A program made the translations under genes and the position numbers. From NCBI GenBank assembly GCA_037176705.1, contig CM073893.1, positions 19,282,074-19,346,073 on the forward strand: 64,000 nt of DNA, read 5' to 3'. Below, in pieces: positions 32,837 through 44,249 of the stretch (position 1 is the first letter of the stretch; each line of letters starts with the position of its first letter). Source of the DNA: Molossus alvarezi (taxonomy: Eukaryota > Chordata > Mammalia > Chiroptera > Molossidae). Below the pieces are notes generated by a model. That model saw only the letters and a program-made list of their open reading frames with translations, was not told where the DNA came from and did not search any database.

Positions 32837-33755
32837 TCATTGCCATTTTGTTTGTTCATATTTTTTATCTTTTTCTTCAAGAAGACCCTTCAACATTTCA
32901 TATAATAATGGTTTGGTGGTAGTGAACTCCTTTAGCTTTTCCTTGTCTGGGAAACTCTTTATATGGTCATCGATTCTAAATGACAGTTTTGCAGGATAGA
33001 GTAATCTGGGTTGTAGGTTCTTGCTTTTCATCACTCTGAATATTTCTTGCCACTCCCTTCTGGCCTGCAAAGTTTCTTTTGAGAAATCAGTTGACAGTCT
33101 AATGAGAACTCCTTTGTAGGTAACTAACTGCTTTTCTCTGGCTGCTTTTAAGATTCTCTCTTTGTCTTGAACCTTTTGCATTTTGATGATGGTGTGTCTT
33201 GGTGTGGGCCTCTTGGGGTTCATTTTGTTTGGGACTCTCTGTGCTTCCTGGACTTGTATGTCTGTTCCTTCACCAAGTTAGGGAAGTTTTCTGCCATTAT
33301 TTTTTCAAATAGGTTTTTGATTTCTTGTTCTCTCTCTTCTCCTTCTGGCACCCCCAAGATGTGAATGTTGACACGCTTGAAGTTGTCCCAGAGGCTCCTT
33401 ATACTATCCTAATTTTTTATATTCTTTTTTCTTTTTATTGTTCTGATTGGGTGTTTTTTGCTTCCTTATATTCCAAATCGATGGTTTGCTTCTTGGCTTT
33501 ACCTACTCTACTATTGAATCTGTGTAAATTATTCTTTATTTCAGTTAGTGCCTCCTTCATTTCTGACTGGTCCTTTTTTATGCTCTTGAGGCCCTCACTA
33601 AGTTCACTGAGGTTCTCACTAAGTTCATTGAGCATCCTTATAAGCAGTGTTTTGAACTCTGCATCTGTTAGGTTGCTTATCTCCATTTCTCTTAGTTCTT
33701 TTACTGGAGTTTTGTTCTGTTCTTTCATTTGGGACCTGTTTCTTTGTCTCCTCAT
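32837..33755 (-). pseudogene. HAL1 ORF1 (L1 ORF1p-like RNA-binding protein), frameshifted
   Basis: L1 ORF1p is a trimeric RNA-binding chaperone. The N-terminal part (33755-33435) begins MRRQRNRSQMKEQNKT and contains a heptad-rich coiled coil (LNELSENLSELSEGLKS). The RRM region follows in a shifted frame (NIHILGVPEGEE, near 33373-33340). The C-terminal domain resumes at 33223-32837 with PKRPTPRHTIIK and FPDKEKLKEF, ending KKYEQTKWQ. At least two frameshifts break an otherwise well preserved frame, so it is dead but not very old. No ORF2 follows. Confidence 0.85.
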
Positions 33756-34593
33756 TTTGACTGCCTCCCTGTGTTTGTTTCTATGTATTACTTAATGAGA
33801 GGTATGGGGCTAGCTGAGATCAGATGCCACTTGTTTTAATGAATTTAGGAAAACCTGAAGCAGGACCCAAGACAAGCCAATCCTATGGTAAAGCAACTGG
33901 CAACAGATTGGGTGGGCCTAAAAGTTGGGTAGGGTGGGGCCTCAGGGAATCACCAGGGTGGGGCAAACAGTGTGAACCAAGTTGCTGGAGTCCCAGATAT
34001 GGCAGCTGTCTGCTGCCCCAGGGAAGGGCTCACCAAAGGAACAAGGCCTCTGACAGCACATTTGTCCAGGAAAAAGCCCCCTCTACAGCCCTTGTTTCAA
34101 TGCCAAACAGCTCAGTTCTTTTCTGTATGTCTCTGGTGCCCCTCGAGCTGCCTCCCCTCCAAGCTTAGAGGGAGAGAGTCTGATAAGTCTGTGTGCAGGC
34201 CCTTTAAGAGGAGCTGCCTGGGGCTCCAGAAGCCGCAACCTCCCTGAGCCTCAGTTCCTGCTGCTTTTTCCAGCCAGAAGTGATGGGGATTCTCTTCCTG
34301 GCACTGGAACCCTGAGCAGGCCACCTGGTGTGGGACATGGACCCCTCAGTTCTCAGGAAGGACCTTCCCAGCCGAGGTGTCCTCCTGATTTTTATCTGCC
34401 ACACGTGGGTGTGGGACCAGCCTGTCTGCCTCCGCCCCTCCTACCAGTCTCCATGTGGCTGCTGCTTTAATTCCATAGTTGTAGGACTTCCATTCAGCTT
34501 GATTTCAGGCGGTTTTGAATGATGGTTGTTCTGTAGTTTAGTTGTAACTTTGATGTGGTTGTGGGAGGACATGATACTGCGTTTATCTATGCT

Positions 34594-34601
34594 GCCATCT
34601 T
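34594..34601 (-). promoter_or_regulatory. YY1-like motif at HAL1 5' end
   Basis: AAGATGGC (minus strand) lies within the first 25 bases of the element, where the YY1 site sits in L1 5' UTRs and helps set the transcription start. Known for human L1; inferred here. Confidence 0.5.
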
Positions 34602-34619
34602 GACCAGAAGTCCTCATTT

Positions 34620-34733
34620 TTAAAAAAAATTACCTTTTTACCAACTTCTCCCTATTTCTCTCTTACACACAACCCTGCCCCAGCTTCTGATAACCACTTT
34701 TTTACTCTGTTTCCATGAGTTCAATTTGTATTA
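34620..34733 (-). mobile_element. L1 3' UTR-like fragment
   Basis: Read in reverse: GAACTCATGGAAACAGAGTAAAAAAGTGGTTATCAGAAGCTGGGG resembles the start of old L1 3' UTRs (the block after ORF2). Only about 110 bp, and the assignment is tentative. Confidence 0.4.
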
Positions 34734-34739
34734 TGTTTC

Positions 34740-35268
34740 TTAGTGCTTGCTAAATTAAAAGACTGGCAGAAATCTCTAAAGTGTACAGATAAACCTCTTT
34801 CAGGGGGAAAAATGGAAGATGGGTGATTTTGCCTGCTCTCTCTGCCCTGAGCCCCGGGTGCAGAGGCACAGAGGGCTCAGGCTCCACTAAGAACTGCTCC
34901 TTTGTTTGCTGTAGTCTTGCAGGCCTTGTGGACACCAGTCCCCTCGGGTTTCAGAGCCTGACCCTCTGGTAATAGCCTGAAAAGTCAGGATGCTAGATGT
35001 AGGGTCCAAATCTTTTGTTCTTCAGGGAGAAGCTGAGAGTTGTGAGTGCCCTCCCAATGCGGCATTGTGTGGGGCTGGAGTGTGTCTCATGCTTTCCTAC
35101 ATGTTTGGACGTGGGTATTTTCTCCATTCCTCCTACCTGTAGGAGTTGCTCAGCTACTTTCCGGATCCCTTTCAGAGGGCATTGCTCCATGTGTAGCTGT
35201 TCCTTTGGTGCTTCCAGGGGAGGAGGGGCATTCTAACGCCTCCTATGTTGCCATCTTGGTTGCTTCAA
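34740..35268 (-). mobile_element. L1 5' UTR fragment
   Basis: On the minus strand it begins GAAGCAACCAAGATGGCAACATAGGAGG (near 35268-35240) and continues with typical L1 5' UTR sequence (GGATCCGGAAAGTAGCTGAGC, CTCTGTGCCTCTGCACCCGGGG). No ORF1 follows; it stops near 34740. It lies just upstream of the HAL1 in the same orientation. AAGATGGC at 35250-35257 is a YY1-like site. Confidence 0.65.
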
Positions 35269-36344
35269 AATTCCCTAAGAGGCTTCCTTTGACTTTTCAC
35301 TAAAGTAGAAGGATGAATATCCTGTTTGCTGATGAAGATGAATGAACAAAAGCTTCACTTTAATTTTTTTTAAAAAAATTGAGTTACATACTGAGGAACA
35401 AGACAAAAAAGAATATTGGAAGGGGATAAGAATAAATAAATGATCCTTGCCCACTTCCACCAAAACCTGAAATTATTTGAAATATTACATGTTGCCAATA
35501 GAAATTGAATCTGCTCTTTCTAGTTTTGCCCTTTCATACCTCCTTTTCCTTCCCAGCTCTCCTTAGCTCCAATATTGCTGTCAAATTCCCTAGATTTGTT
35601 CATCAACAGTGCACAGTATACATAGGCTTTTTAAATAGGACCCTTGACATCTTAAACCACAGATTTGGCTCAATTTGAGGACCAAATCTTTGATTGTGTA
35701 TGTACAGAGTGGTTTGCCTAAACACTGAGACAACAAAAATTATCATGATTACAGAAAATTGAGATAGATGGAAAATTAATGGTTATATCACAATCCTTAG
35801 CATCACTGTTTCCTCTAATGTGCTCTCACATTTGTTGGCCAATTTAGGGGTAAATTCTTATCGTGTGGCATTTTAGTCTTTCCCAGGACCCTAAGAATAG
35901 CATTTGCAGCCCATAGATATTTTTCCAACCTTTAATCTTATTTTATTTTCTTAATTTTATGCCCCTATCCCAGAAGTTCGTAGAGCTTTTTCTTTATTCC
36001 AAGGTCTCCTAAGGCTTCACAGGGTCTCTGTCTGTACCAAGCAAATAAACCATTATAAAAATTCATGTGTCCATGCTAGACACCCATCAGAAAGGGGGCT
36101 GGTACTCAGGACTCACTGGTTGGCTTAAAGCATAGGACATGGGGCGTGATATCTTATCCATTTATATCCTTTCCACATTCACATCTTTCATGTTTTCTGA
36201 CCTGAAGACCTCCTCCCCCAGGAGTTCATTAAAATAGAGTCCTGGGGTAACTTTCCACATTTCCAAAAAGCTAATGAAAACTGTAACAATCCCAGAGGCC
36301 TCACAATATAAAACATCAGTCATCTCATTAAACAAGTATTGTTA
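35269..36344. other. Unassigned, A/T-rich
   Basis: No repeat or exon recognised. Confidence 0.45.
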
Positions 36345-36381
36345 GTGCTCACTTTGGCAATACATATACTAAAATTGGAAC
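36345..36381 (+). pseudogene. U6 snRNA pseudogene fragment (5' end)
   Basis: GTGCTCACTTTGGCAATACATATACTAAAATTGGAAC matches the first 37 bases of U6 spliceosomal RNA with three or four substitutions. Faint similarity may go on to about 36395 (AGGTTAATAG against AGATTAGC). The catalytic ACAGAG box and the rest are missing and no oligo-T terminator is present, so it cannot make U6. U6 5' fragments arise from L1-mediated retrotransposition. Confidence 0.8.
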
Positions 36382-36395
36382 AAGTAAGGTTAATA

Positions 36396-37085
36396 GTCAC
36401 TATCTCTATGGATATTCTGTGGGTTAGTAGCATCCATAAATTGAGCACCAACTCAAAGTTTTTTCCATGTTGCTCCTAATCTTTATGTGATCCAAGTTTC
36501 ACTGGGCCCTGTCTCCACCTAATAGTGTAGGAGCTCAATCCTGAGTAAAGGGCACCCTAAATATTTCCATGAGTCCCAGTGAGTGTCTCACAGAGGTTCA
36601 AGTCTCATTAGCCATTTCTAATCTCTCCATCTGCTCCAAATTCCTCTGCTGGCCATTGCCTTGTCCTGAGGGCCAACTGTCCCCATGGATACCTCTGTCA
36701 CCTCCCACTTCCTTCAGGAGCTACCACCAGGCACTGGGGACCTTGATGTGCTGAGCAGTGTGGTGGGCTTTGGCAAAGATGCGGAGAACATGTCTACTTC
36801 TCCACAATACTCAATTAGAGGGATACTGAGCAATGATGTTTATAACCCAACATCTTAAAGTTTCAAGTGAAATAGCTCTTTCTGTTGATACTTCGTGTCC
36901 ACTTCCCCTCCGGTCTTGCCTTCATCGCTATCATTTCATCTGACCTGGATATGGGAGGCAAAGTCACAGGACAGACAATAGGTGGCACCTAGGTCAAATA
37001 TGTGTTCAAATACAGAAGGATTGACTTAGTTAAAAAGTCCTGTTTGTTGAAACCCCACAGTTGACAAGTATCATGAAGCAGTCCT
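36396..37085. other. Unassigned
   Basis: No recognisable repeat or exon. Confidence 0.45.
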
Positions 37086-37240
37086 TGCTTCTCAGTCCGG
37101 TAGACCAGCGGCAGCTGTATTGCCTGGGAGCTTATTAGAAAGACAAGATGCAGGCTCCACCCAGCCTTTCTGAGCCAGCACCTGCTGCTGCAGCCCAGGT
37201 GATGCTTTCTCATCAAGGCCAGGGTGAAGAGTAGTGGGTC
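37086..37240 (+). mobile_element. MER5-type hAT-Charlie MITE fragment
   Basis: GCAGCTGTATTGCCTGGGAGCTTATTAGAAAGACAAGATGCAGGCTCCACCCAGCC matches the left half of MER5A (AATCACCTGGGGAGCTT...ATGCCCGGGCTCCACCC). The right end is decayed. Confidence 0.75.
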
Positions 37241-37639
37241 AGGATCTGGGGCAGTCCTCACTGTGAGAACAGGCCTTTTCTCAATCAGGTTGCATTTCCA
37301 ACTATCAAGTATGATCTGTAAATTTAGAATTCCAGGGAAATAACTAAGTGAATACCCAAGGTCTCAACCATCTTCTCTGGGGCTTTTGAGATTTGCAATT
37401 TTTTTCCATTGCTTTGCTTAGAAACTTGTTTTCGTGTCTAGCTTGGGAAGTGGAAAAAATCCACTACTTGGGAACCTCGCTGATTAGCTTTGGAATAGAA
37501 AAATGGTTGACCCTGTGTCACTAGATGCCACAACCCTGGTTCCCCCAAAGAACCAGACATTATTCTCGTTTTGTTATCACTGACCTCTATGGCAGGTAAT
37601 AGAAGGAAAAAAAAGTCCAACTTGAGAGAAGTTGACACT
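37241..37639. other. Unassigned
   Basis: No recognisable repeat or exon. Confidence 0.4.
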
Positions 37640-38345
37640 AAGGCCAGTATCCTCTATCTGGAATGTTTTTCTTCTTCTCTATATGCCTGATTTCTTCTCA
37701 TACTTCAAATCTCAGTTTAAGTATCACCTGCCCAGAGTGGCCTTCCCAATCACCTGTCTACTGTAGATACCCCTATGACAGGTGATGGCTGGGCCATGGT
37801 CCCCAGATGTGGTTAAACACAATTCTAAATGTTTCTCTGAGGATGTTTTTAGATGAGATTTACATTTAAATTGTGGACTTCGAGTAAAGAAGATTGCCCT
37901 CCCTAATGTGGGTGGGCACTGTGCAATCAATTAAAGGCCTGAATAAAACAAAAGGCTGACCTTCCCTGAGCAGACAGCCTTCCAACTTCATCTGCAACAT
38001 TGGCTCTTCCTGGTTCTACAGCAAATGGCCCTTGAACTCAAACTGCCACTCTTTCCCGAGTCTCAGACTGCTGGTCTCCCACATCAGATTTGGACTCACC
38101 AAACCATCACAATTGTGTTTTTCTGGAGACCACTAATATGTCCACACACATACACATTGTTATTCCTTCCCTCAGCCCTTCCTCATGTCATTGCAATGTT
38201 CAGACATTTTATTCATTGTTTCACCTGTTTCTTCAGTGTCTTTCCAAGATGAAAATTCCATGAGGGCCACGCACATCTGCCTTGTTCGCTCTGCCTTGTG
38301 TTTTCAAAAGTATTGGGCACATAGCAGATGCTAGCAAATCTTGGT
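37640..38345 (+). repeat. L2 LINE 3' part, split by an MLT2 LTR
   Basis: The left half has ATCCTCTATCTGGAATG, CTTCAAATCTCAGTTTAAGTATCACCTGCCCAGAGTGGCCTTCCC. The right half, after the LTR, has AAAATTCCATGAGGGCCACGC and the 3' end GGGCACATAGCAGATGCTAGCAAATCTTGGTTGAATGAGC. The halves are collinear. Confidence 0.8.
37775..38107 (+). mobile_element. MLT2-type ERVL LTR
   Basis: CAGGTGATGGCTGGGCCATGGTCCCCAGATGTGG, GATTTACATTTAAATTGTGGACTTCGAGTAAAG, CCCTCCCTAATGTGGGTGGGCACTG and AATTAAAGGCCTGAATAAAACAAAAGGCTGACC are MLT2 blocks in order. The 3' end is approximate. Confidence 0.8.
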
Positions 38346-38439
38346 TGAATGAGCAGATGTCTAAAGTCCTCCAATAGCCAATGGACTAGAGGAACTCCTT
38401 TATGCAAACCACAGTTCTAACGTGCATGAGAATGTTGTG

Positions 38440-39208
38440 TTAAAATGCTCACAACACAACAAGATACCACTTCACACCCACTGGAATCACAACAACAACC
38501 ACACACACGCACACACACACACACATTAACAAGTAGTGGTCAGGATGTGGAAGAATCAGAACCCTCGTACATTACTAGTGGGAAAGCAGATTAATGCATC
38601 TACTATCAAAAACAATTCAACAATATCTCAGAAAAGTAAACATAGAATTATCCTATGATCCAGAAATTTCACTTCTAGATATCTACCTAGGAGAAATGAA
38701 AATATGTCCCTAAAAAAGCTTGTATACAAATGTTCATTGCAGTATTGTTTACAATGGCCAAAAGCTGGAAACAATCCAAATGTCCATCAGCTGATGAATG
38801 GATAAACAAATGTAGTATATCTATTCAATAGGATATTATCAGGCAATTAAAAGGAGTGAAGTGCTAGTACATACTACAATGTGGATGAACCTGGAAAATG
38901 TTATGTTAGTGAAAGAAACCAGACACAGAAGGCCAGACATATTATATAAAACCAGACATATTATATGGCTCCATTTATATGGAAATCTTAGAATAAGCAA
39001 ATCCATCAACACAAAGTAGATTAGTGGTTGCCAGGTACTAGGAGTATGTGCTAATTGAGTACAGAATATCTTTTGGGGATGATGAAAATGTTTTGGAATT
39101 GGTAGTGAAACACAACCTTGGAAACATACTAAAAGCCACTGAATTGTATACTTTTATATAGTGTGTTTTGTGGTATGTGAATTTTATATCAATTAAAAAA
39201 AATAGTAA
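38440..39208 (+). mobile_element. Old L1 LINE, 3' end only
   Basis: ORF2 C-terminal sequence (GTGGTCAGGATGTGGAAGAATC, TCCAAATGTCCATCAGCTGATGAATGG) followed by a 3' UTR (GGTTGCCAGGTACTAGG, AAAGCCACTGAATTGTATACTTT). An (AC)n microsatellite lies at about 38500-38524. Dead, strongly truncated. Confidence 0.88.
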
Positions 39209-40592
39209 CATACCAAAAAATACTCTCAAGAAGTGAGTTCTCATGAGCTAGCAATGGTGCAGAATGCAGGCTTGAACCAACTGGGGCTACAGCATCCCAG
39301 CCTTAAAGAACCTCCACCAGGTGTGCAAGGCAACTCTAAATGAGGGTTATACTTCTTATCATAAGGATAGTGATATTAATAGTTATTTTTCTTTGGGGCT
39401 TAGAAATATGCTTGTAGGTGACTTAACATTTTTAAAACTCACTTAACCATCATTTAAGAACCTATAGCTATGAAAACCATGTATCAAAAGCCATTATTAA
39501 GTACACAAAATACTTAATAATCCAGTAAAGCTAGTAAAAAAAATGACATTTTTTGGCTGCCACAAAAAAAAAAAAAAAAAAAAACTCTTCACAGGTCAGC
39601 TTTCTGGAAGAGTGCTGTAGAGAGTCACTCATCACTAGTCCAATCTCAACCACAAAAGCCAGATTTCCTTCTTGTCGCCACCCTCTCAGCCATACTCTGT
39701 AGTTACTTCTGGTTTCATGTTTGTTCTTTGATGCCATGAGCATCTCTGTATACAGCCGCTGGGGATACACTGAGTAGGAGGCACTCTCCTGGCAGCCTTG
39801 CAGCCCACAAAAGAAACCGTTGGTGCCTTGTGCCCCTGAGTTACCCCTAGGGTTGGGCTTGTACTCTTGGGGAGACCCTGGTGAAGGCAGAGAGGCATGA
39901 CTGCCAAGGATGTGCTAGACCACATGTCACAGTGGCACAGAGGCCTCCTCTGTGTGGAGTGTTTGCTCCTGTCATTAGGAATTGTAGAAGAAGGGAAAGG
40001 ACACGTTATGACTGGCTGCCACCTCTCCGGCATCTGTGAGTATAGAAGAGGACATTGGAGTCCCTTTCTCACCTAGAAAGGCCAAATGCACAGAAGCTGG
40101 TATAGGAAGTTTCCTTCTGAAGAGGAGCAAGGATTAGCCTTGGAAGACTACAGCCACTTCCAAGCACGTGCTCCTAAAGCCCGTTTTTGCCAGATCTAGA
40201 ACATGTACCTGCTCAAAAAGAATAAGATATTATTCAAAAATGAAAATTTAACCAATCAACTCCGACTTCAGCTTTTCACTTCCGAGGAATGAAAACTGGG
40301 CACTAAAATCCCATTTTGAATGTTATTTGGGAGCAATCACCAAAGGCCTGGAGTTCAGTAGGAAAACTAATCTTGGGCCATCTTCTGAGCTGTAAGCAAG
40401 GCTATGTGGTACCAAGAATAGCAAGTGTGTGGGCTAACCATATTTGCAGAAAGTTCCTCCCAAATTAAATAAATAGACATAGATCTGGTTTTGCTAGACA
40501 AGTCCCTAGCATCAGTCCTCAACCTGATGCTGATTAACAGCTTGCTACATTAAGGGGATGGGAGAGAAAGAATCCTCAGAGAAATCAGTACA
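39209..40592. other. Unassigned
   Basis: Contains an A-tract at 39565-39584. No recognisable exon or repeat family otherwise. Confidence 0.45.
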
Positions 40593-40604
40593 AAAGCATG
40601 AATA

Positions 40605-40825
40605 ATCCAGCCAGTGTGGCTCAGTGGTTGTACATCAACCCATGCACCAGGAGGTCGCTGGTTCAATTCCTAGTCAGGACACATGCCCAGGTTGTGGGCA
40701 AGCTCCACAGTGGGGGTCAGGCAGGTGGCGGCCAATCGATGTTCTCACTCATCAATGTTTCTATCTCTCTCTCCCTCTCCTTTCCTCTCTCTCTAAAACA
40801 AAATCAATAAAGAAAAAAAAATTTT
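40605..40825 (+). mobile_element. Ves SINE (short-tail type)
   Basis: Head CCAGCCAGTGTGGCTCAGTGGTTG, CTGGTTCAATTCC, ATGCCCAGGTTGTGGGC, and a CTATCTCTCTCTCCCTCTCC tract with an A-rich AAAATCAATAAAG end. Target duplication AAAGCATGAATA at 40593-40604 and AAAGCATGAATA at 40826-40837. Confidence 0.95.
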
Positions 40826-40837
40826 AAAGCATGAATA

Positions 40838-42570
40838 TGTGTTAACAAAGTGGCAGAGACAAGGGGCTGGTGAGTAATGTTCCTGTTAGGAATAGAATTC
40901 TCTGATAATGGGCCCAGTCAGTAGGTACCTCCTGATGTGAAGTACTGAGAAGAAAGTGTCTACTGAGCAGTGTGTACAACCTAGACCTGGGCACCAGGAA
41001 ACATTAGCCAAACTCAAATTGGGGAACAGTCTACAAACACTGTGGCCCATAATCCTAAAAAGATCAATGTCATGAAATGCAAAGATTCAGGAACAATTAC
41101 AGATTAAAGGAGACTAAAGAGACATGATAACTAAATTTCTTGGAGTTTCTTTTGCTGTAAAGTATATTATTGGGCTGATGACAAAATATGCATAATATTT
41201 GCAGATTAGAAAATAATATATCAATATTAATTTCCTAGTTTTGATCATTGCATTGGGGAAAAGTGAGAAAATTCCTTGGGTTTGAAAAATACACACTGAA
41301 TTATCTAGAAGTAAAGGGACACCATGTCTGTGTCTTACTCTTAAATGATCCAGAAAAATAATAAGAGAGAGAGAAGGAAAAGGAGACTTTATTCATTAAT
41401 AAAATCACAATTCCACTAGTGAAGAGGAAGGGAAGAATGGCGCTGGACTTCACAACAAGCACACAAATCTTAATAAAGTGGTCTTTCATTGCTTATAAAA
41501 CAGCTTGGGTAAATTCTACCCTCAACTATTAAAACATGCAATTCTATGTAACAGAATATCAAGTGAGATTTTTTTTTTCTTGTGGCCCTAGAATTAACTA
41601 GATTAAGCACCCCACATTCAGAGAGCTGCCCCAGTTGGGGTTAGCTATTCACCCTCAGGCCTGCAAAAGGCATCAGTTCAGAGCCCACTCCACTTTCTCT
41701 CTCCTCCTCACCCTGTACCCAGTGACTATAAGAAGGAGCTTGAGAGGTAGCAAAGTCCTTGGCTTTTTGACTAGTACAATGGTCATGAAAAGAAAATATT
41801 TCTTCCAATTCTCTAAAACCAAGAGAAGATAGAAGACCCCAAGAGAATTAGCTTTAAAGGTTTTGGGAGACTATAAAAAAAGAATTGTATTTTGTTTCCT
41901 GTCTGAACATCAGCTTTTCTGGTAGAGATCTAACCTGTCCCTGTCACTTAAGCAAGAGGAAGAGAAGTTTAGGAAGATAGCAAGACGAACAGAGGGCTCC
42001 ACGGTAGAACAAACCGTACACCCACTACCTGACAAGGCAAAGATGCATGTGCTTCCGACAGGTCAAATGAACTCAATAACTAGGTTTAGGTAACATTGCT
42101 GATACCAGATCAAACACAGTTAACCAACAGGAAAAGAGAATCAATCCCGGGAGCAAGAGGCCGTGGGATGGGCCTCTGTGTTGTGGGCGGGGCAGTGAGA
42201 GGAGAGGAGGAGCCAGGACAGTGTACAGAGCCATGTGGTCTGGAATGTTGTCTATCAAACAGAATCTGATCTTGCCAGGGGACTCAAACCTGCTCCCGAC
42301 CACACTTGTACAAACCACATGTAACCACACTAATCCCAAGAACCAAGACAGGTCTGCTTGGTACCAGAAGGATGAAGGGGGAAAAAGCTTGGAATGACTT
42401 TTGAGATGGAAGTTTTGGAAGAAAAAGGAATGAATTTCAAATACCAAAATGAGGCTGTTCTAAAATAAGAATGCATAAATAAATTACAAAATTTGACCAA
42501 GATATCAATAAAGAACAAACTAACCATTGGTTAAGTTTGATAAGCCAACTTGGAAAAATTATTTTAAAAA
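40838..42570. other. Unassigned
   Basis: About 1.7 kb without a recognisable family. The 124-aa minus frame at 42073-42447 has no family resemblance. Confidence 0.45.
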
Positions 42571-42580
42571 ATAAAATCAA

Positions 42581-42850
42581 CCCTGGACAGTTTGGTTCAG
42601 TGGGTAGAGCATCAGTCTGCGGTCCAGAGAGACCTGGGTTTGGTTCCCACTAAGGGCAAGTACCTCGGTTGTGGTGTGTCCCCGGCCCTGGTTGGGGTCA
42701 TGAGGGTGGCAGCCACTTGATGTGTCCCTTTCACGTCGATGTTTTCTCTCTCTCTCTCTCTCTTCCTCTTTCTCCCTCCCACTCTATCTGAACAAAAAAT
42801 AGAAAAATGTCCTTGGGTGAGGATTAAAAAAATAAATAAATAAAAATAAT
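42581..42850 (+). mobile_element. Ves SINE (long-tail type)
   Basis: Head CCCTGGACAGTTTGGTTCAGTGGG, GGGTTTGGTTCCCAC, GTGTCCCCGGCCCTGG, TTTCACGTCGATG, and 3' end TCCTTGGGTGAGGATTAAA. Flanked by AAATAAAATCA on both sides. Confidence 0.93.
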
Positions 42851-42992
42851 AAAATAAAATCATCTTATGTTTAGACATATGAGTTTAGACTCCTGAATAA
42901 GCTGGTAACATACACAAATTAAAATAGATAAAACACTGGTCTTGAATCATAATATATCCAGATGTGTCTCACACCTTCTCCCTTTAATCAAT

Positions 42993-43155
42993 CTTATTTA
43001 TTTATTTATTTATTTTTATCTTCACCCAAGGACATTTTCCATTTGTCTTCAGATAGAACATGAAGGGAGAGAAGGGGGAAGAGAGAAAGAGGGAAACATC
43101 TATGCGAGAGAGACACATTGACTGGTTGCCACCCACATGATCCCAACTGGGGCCT
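42993..43155 (-). mobile_element. Ves SINE, head missing
   Basis: On the minus strand only the 3' two-thirds remains: the ACCAGTCAATGTGTCTCTCTC tract region, then GGAAAATGTCCTTGGGTGAAGAT and a (TAAA)n tail. The tRNA-like head, expected at the right end, is lacking, so it is 5'-truncated or deleted. Confidence 0.8.
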
Positions 43156-43780
43156 TGATGAACACTTCCAGGTGCATTTTATTGTCTCCAAAGAATGTAG
43201 AGACATGCCCCAGGCTAAGAAACTCTGGCCTGTCCTGCAGCTCTGACACCTGCCACAGGCCACGGAAACACCTCAAGGATAAGGAGTGTGGCCAGGCAAG
43301 AGGCCATCCCTCTCTGGATGTTTGGATCTAAGAAACCATAGTCATTTGCTCCAGCTGCAGGTTGATGGGCTCTGATGTGAGAGTTTAATAAACATTCTTT
43401 TCTGAACAAGAAATTATTTAAACTCAGCCATGGGAAATACAGACACTGTCAGTAATGAAGGCTTAAGGATAATGAAAATTTAAGAATAATAAGCAGAGTT
43501 CTGATGGTTGAGTCTGACATAAAACTAGAGGAAACTGGAGGTAATTTGAGAAATGTACTCCAAATGAGAAGTCCTTTCCTTTCATATTTCTATAAAATGT
43601 ATACAGACACTTGATAGGTTAAACATCTCCAAATCCACTATGAGACACACATGAGTTTGAATTTTCATTATGCCACTTGGAAGCTGGATGTCTTTAGGTA
43701 AGTTACCTAACCAGTTTAAAATGAGGTTTTCTTCTATGTAATATGAGGTTAATGGTATGGTAGTTTATAACGTTTTTGTT
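43156..43780. other. Unassigned
   Basis: No recognisable repeat or exon. Confidence 0.4.
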
Positions 43781-43996
43781 TGTTTGTTTGTTTTTTCCTT
43801 TATTGACTTTAGAGAGAGAGGAAGTGAAAGAGAGAGATAGAAACATCAATGAAAGAAAACATCGATTGGCTGCCTCCTGCATGCACCACACTGGGGATCG
43901 GGCCCACAACCTGGGCATGTGTCCTGACTGGGAATCAAACAGGCGACCTCTTGGTGGATGGGTTGGTGCTCAACCACTGAGCCACACCAGCTGGAC
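43781..43996 (-). mobile_element. Ves SINE (short-tail type)
   Basis: On the minus strand: head TCCAGCTGGTGTGGCTCAGTGGTTGAGC, TTTGATTCCCAGTC, ATGCCCAGGTTGTGGGCCCGATCC, GTGCATGCAGGAGGCAGCC, and TCTATCTCTCTCTTTC with AAAGTCAATAAAGG end. The target duplication is unclear. Confidence 0.92.
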
Positions 43997-44249
43997 AAGG
44001 TTATCATAAGTTTTAAATAAGAACTTATTAAATTAATTTGGCAGATAGTAGGAGCTCAATAATTGTTACCTATTGACTTAAATGGCCATGTTTTTTGTGA
44101 TATTCATTCCCTATGAAATGGTAAGTGACTTTGAGGATCATGCTAATGTGTTACTCTTTTACGGCCTTTTTCAACATCAGTATGCAGATAGTCAGCTATA
44201 GATTCTGTATAAATAATATTCTTCTGAAACATTGTCTATATAGGAAGTT

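Larger units (their letters stand above)
32216..34614 (-). mobile_element. HAL1 (half-L1) element: L1 5' UTR + ORF1 + 3' UTR, no ORF2
   Basis: Read on the minus strand, this starts with an L1-type 5' end (GGTCAAGATGGCAGCATAG near 34605-34587). It has about 860 bp of 5' UTR, then an ORF1 (33755 to about 32837), and after only a few hundred bases an L1 3' UTR (ACACAGACAACAGTGTGGGG) and A-rich end near 32220. The whole ORF2 of about 3.8 kb is absent. Without the Ves at 32437-32681 it is about 2.1 kb. This layout defines HAL1 elements, which depend on L1 ORF2 in trans. Just after ORF1 lies ATGGCAATGAATACATAGC, closely resembling the ORF2 start of L1-A at 50494, a possible vestige. Confidence 0.85.

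Noticed and set aside
33325..33795. 156-aa plus-strand hydrophobic frame resembling a membrane protein
   Set aside because: It is the antisense of HAL1 ORF1; the coiled-coil coding strand gives Leu/Phe/Ser-rich antisense frames.
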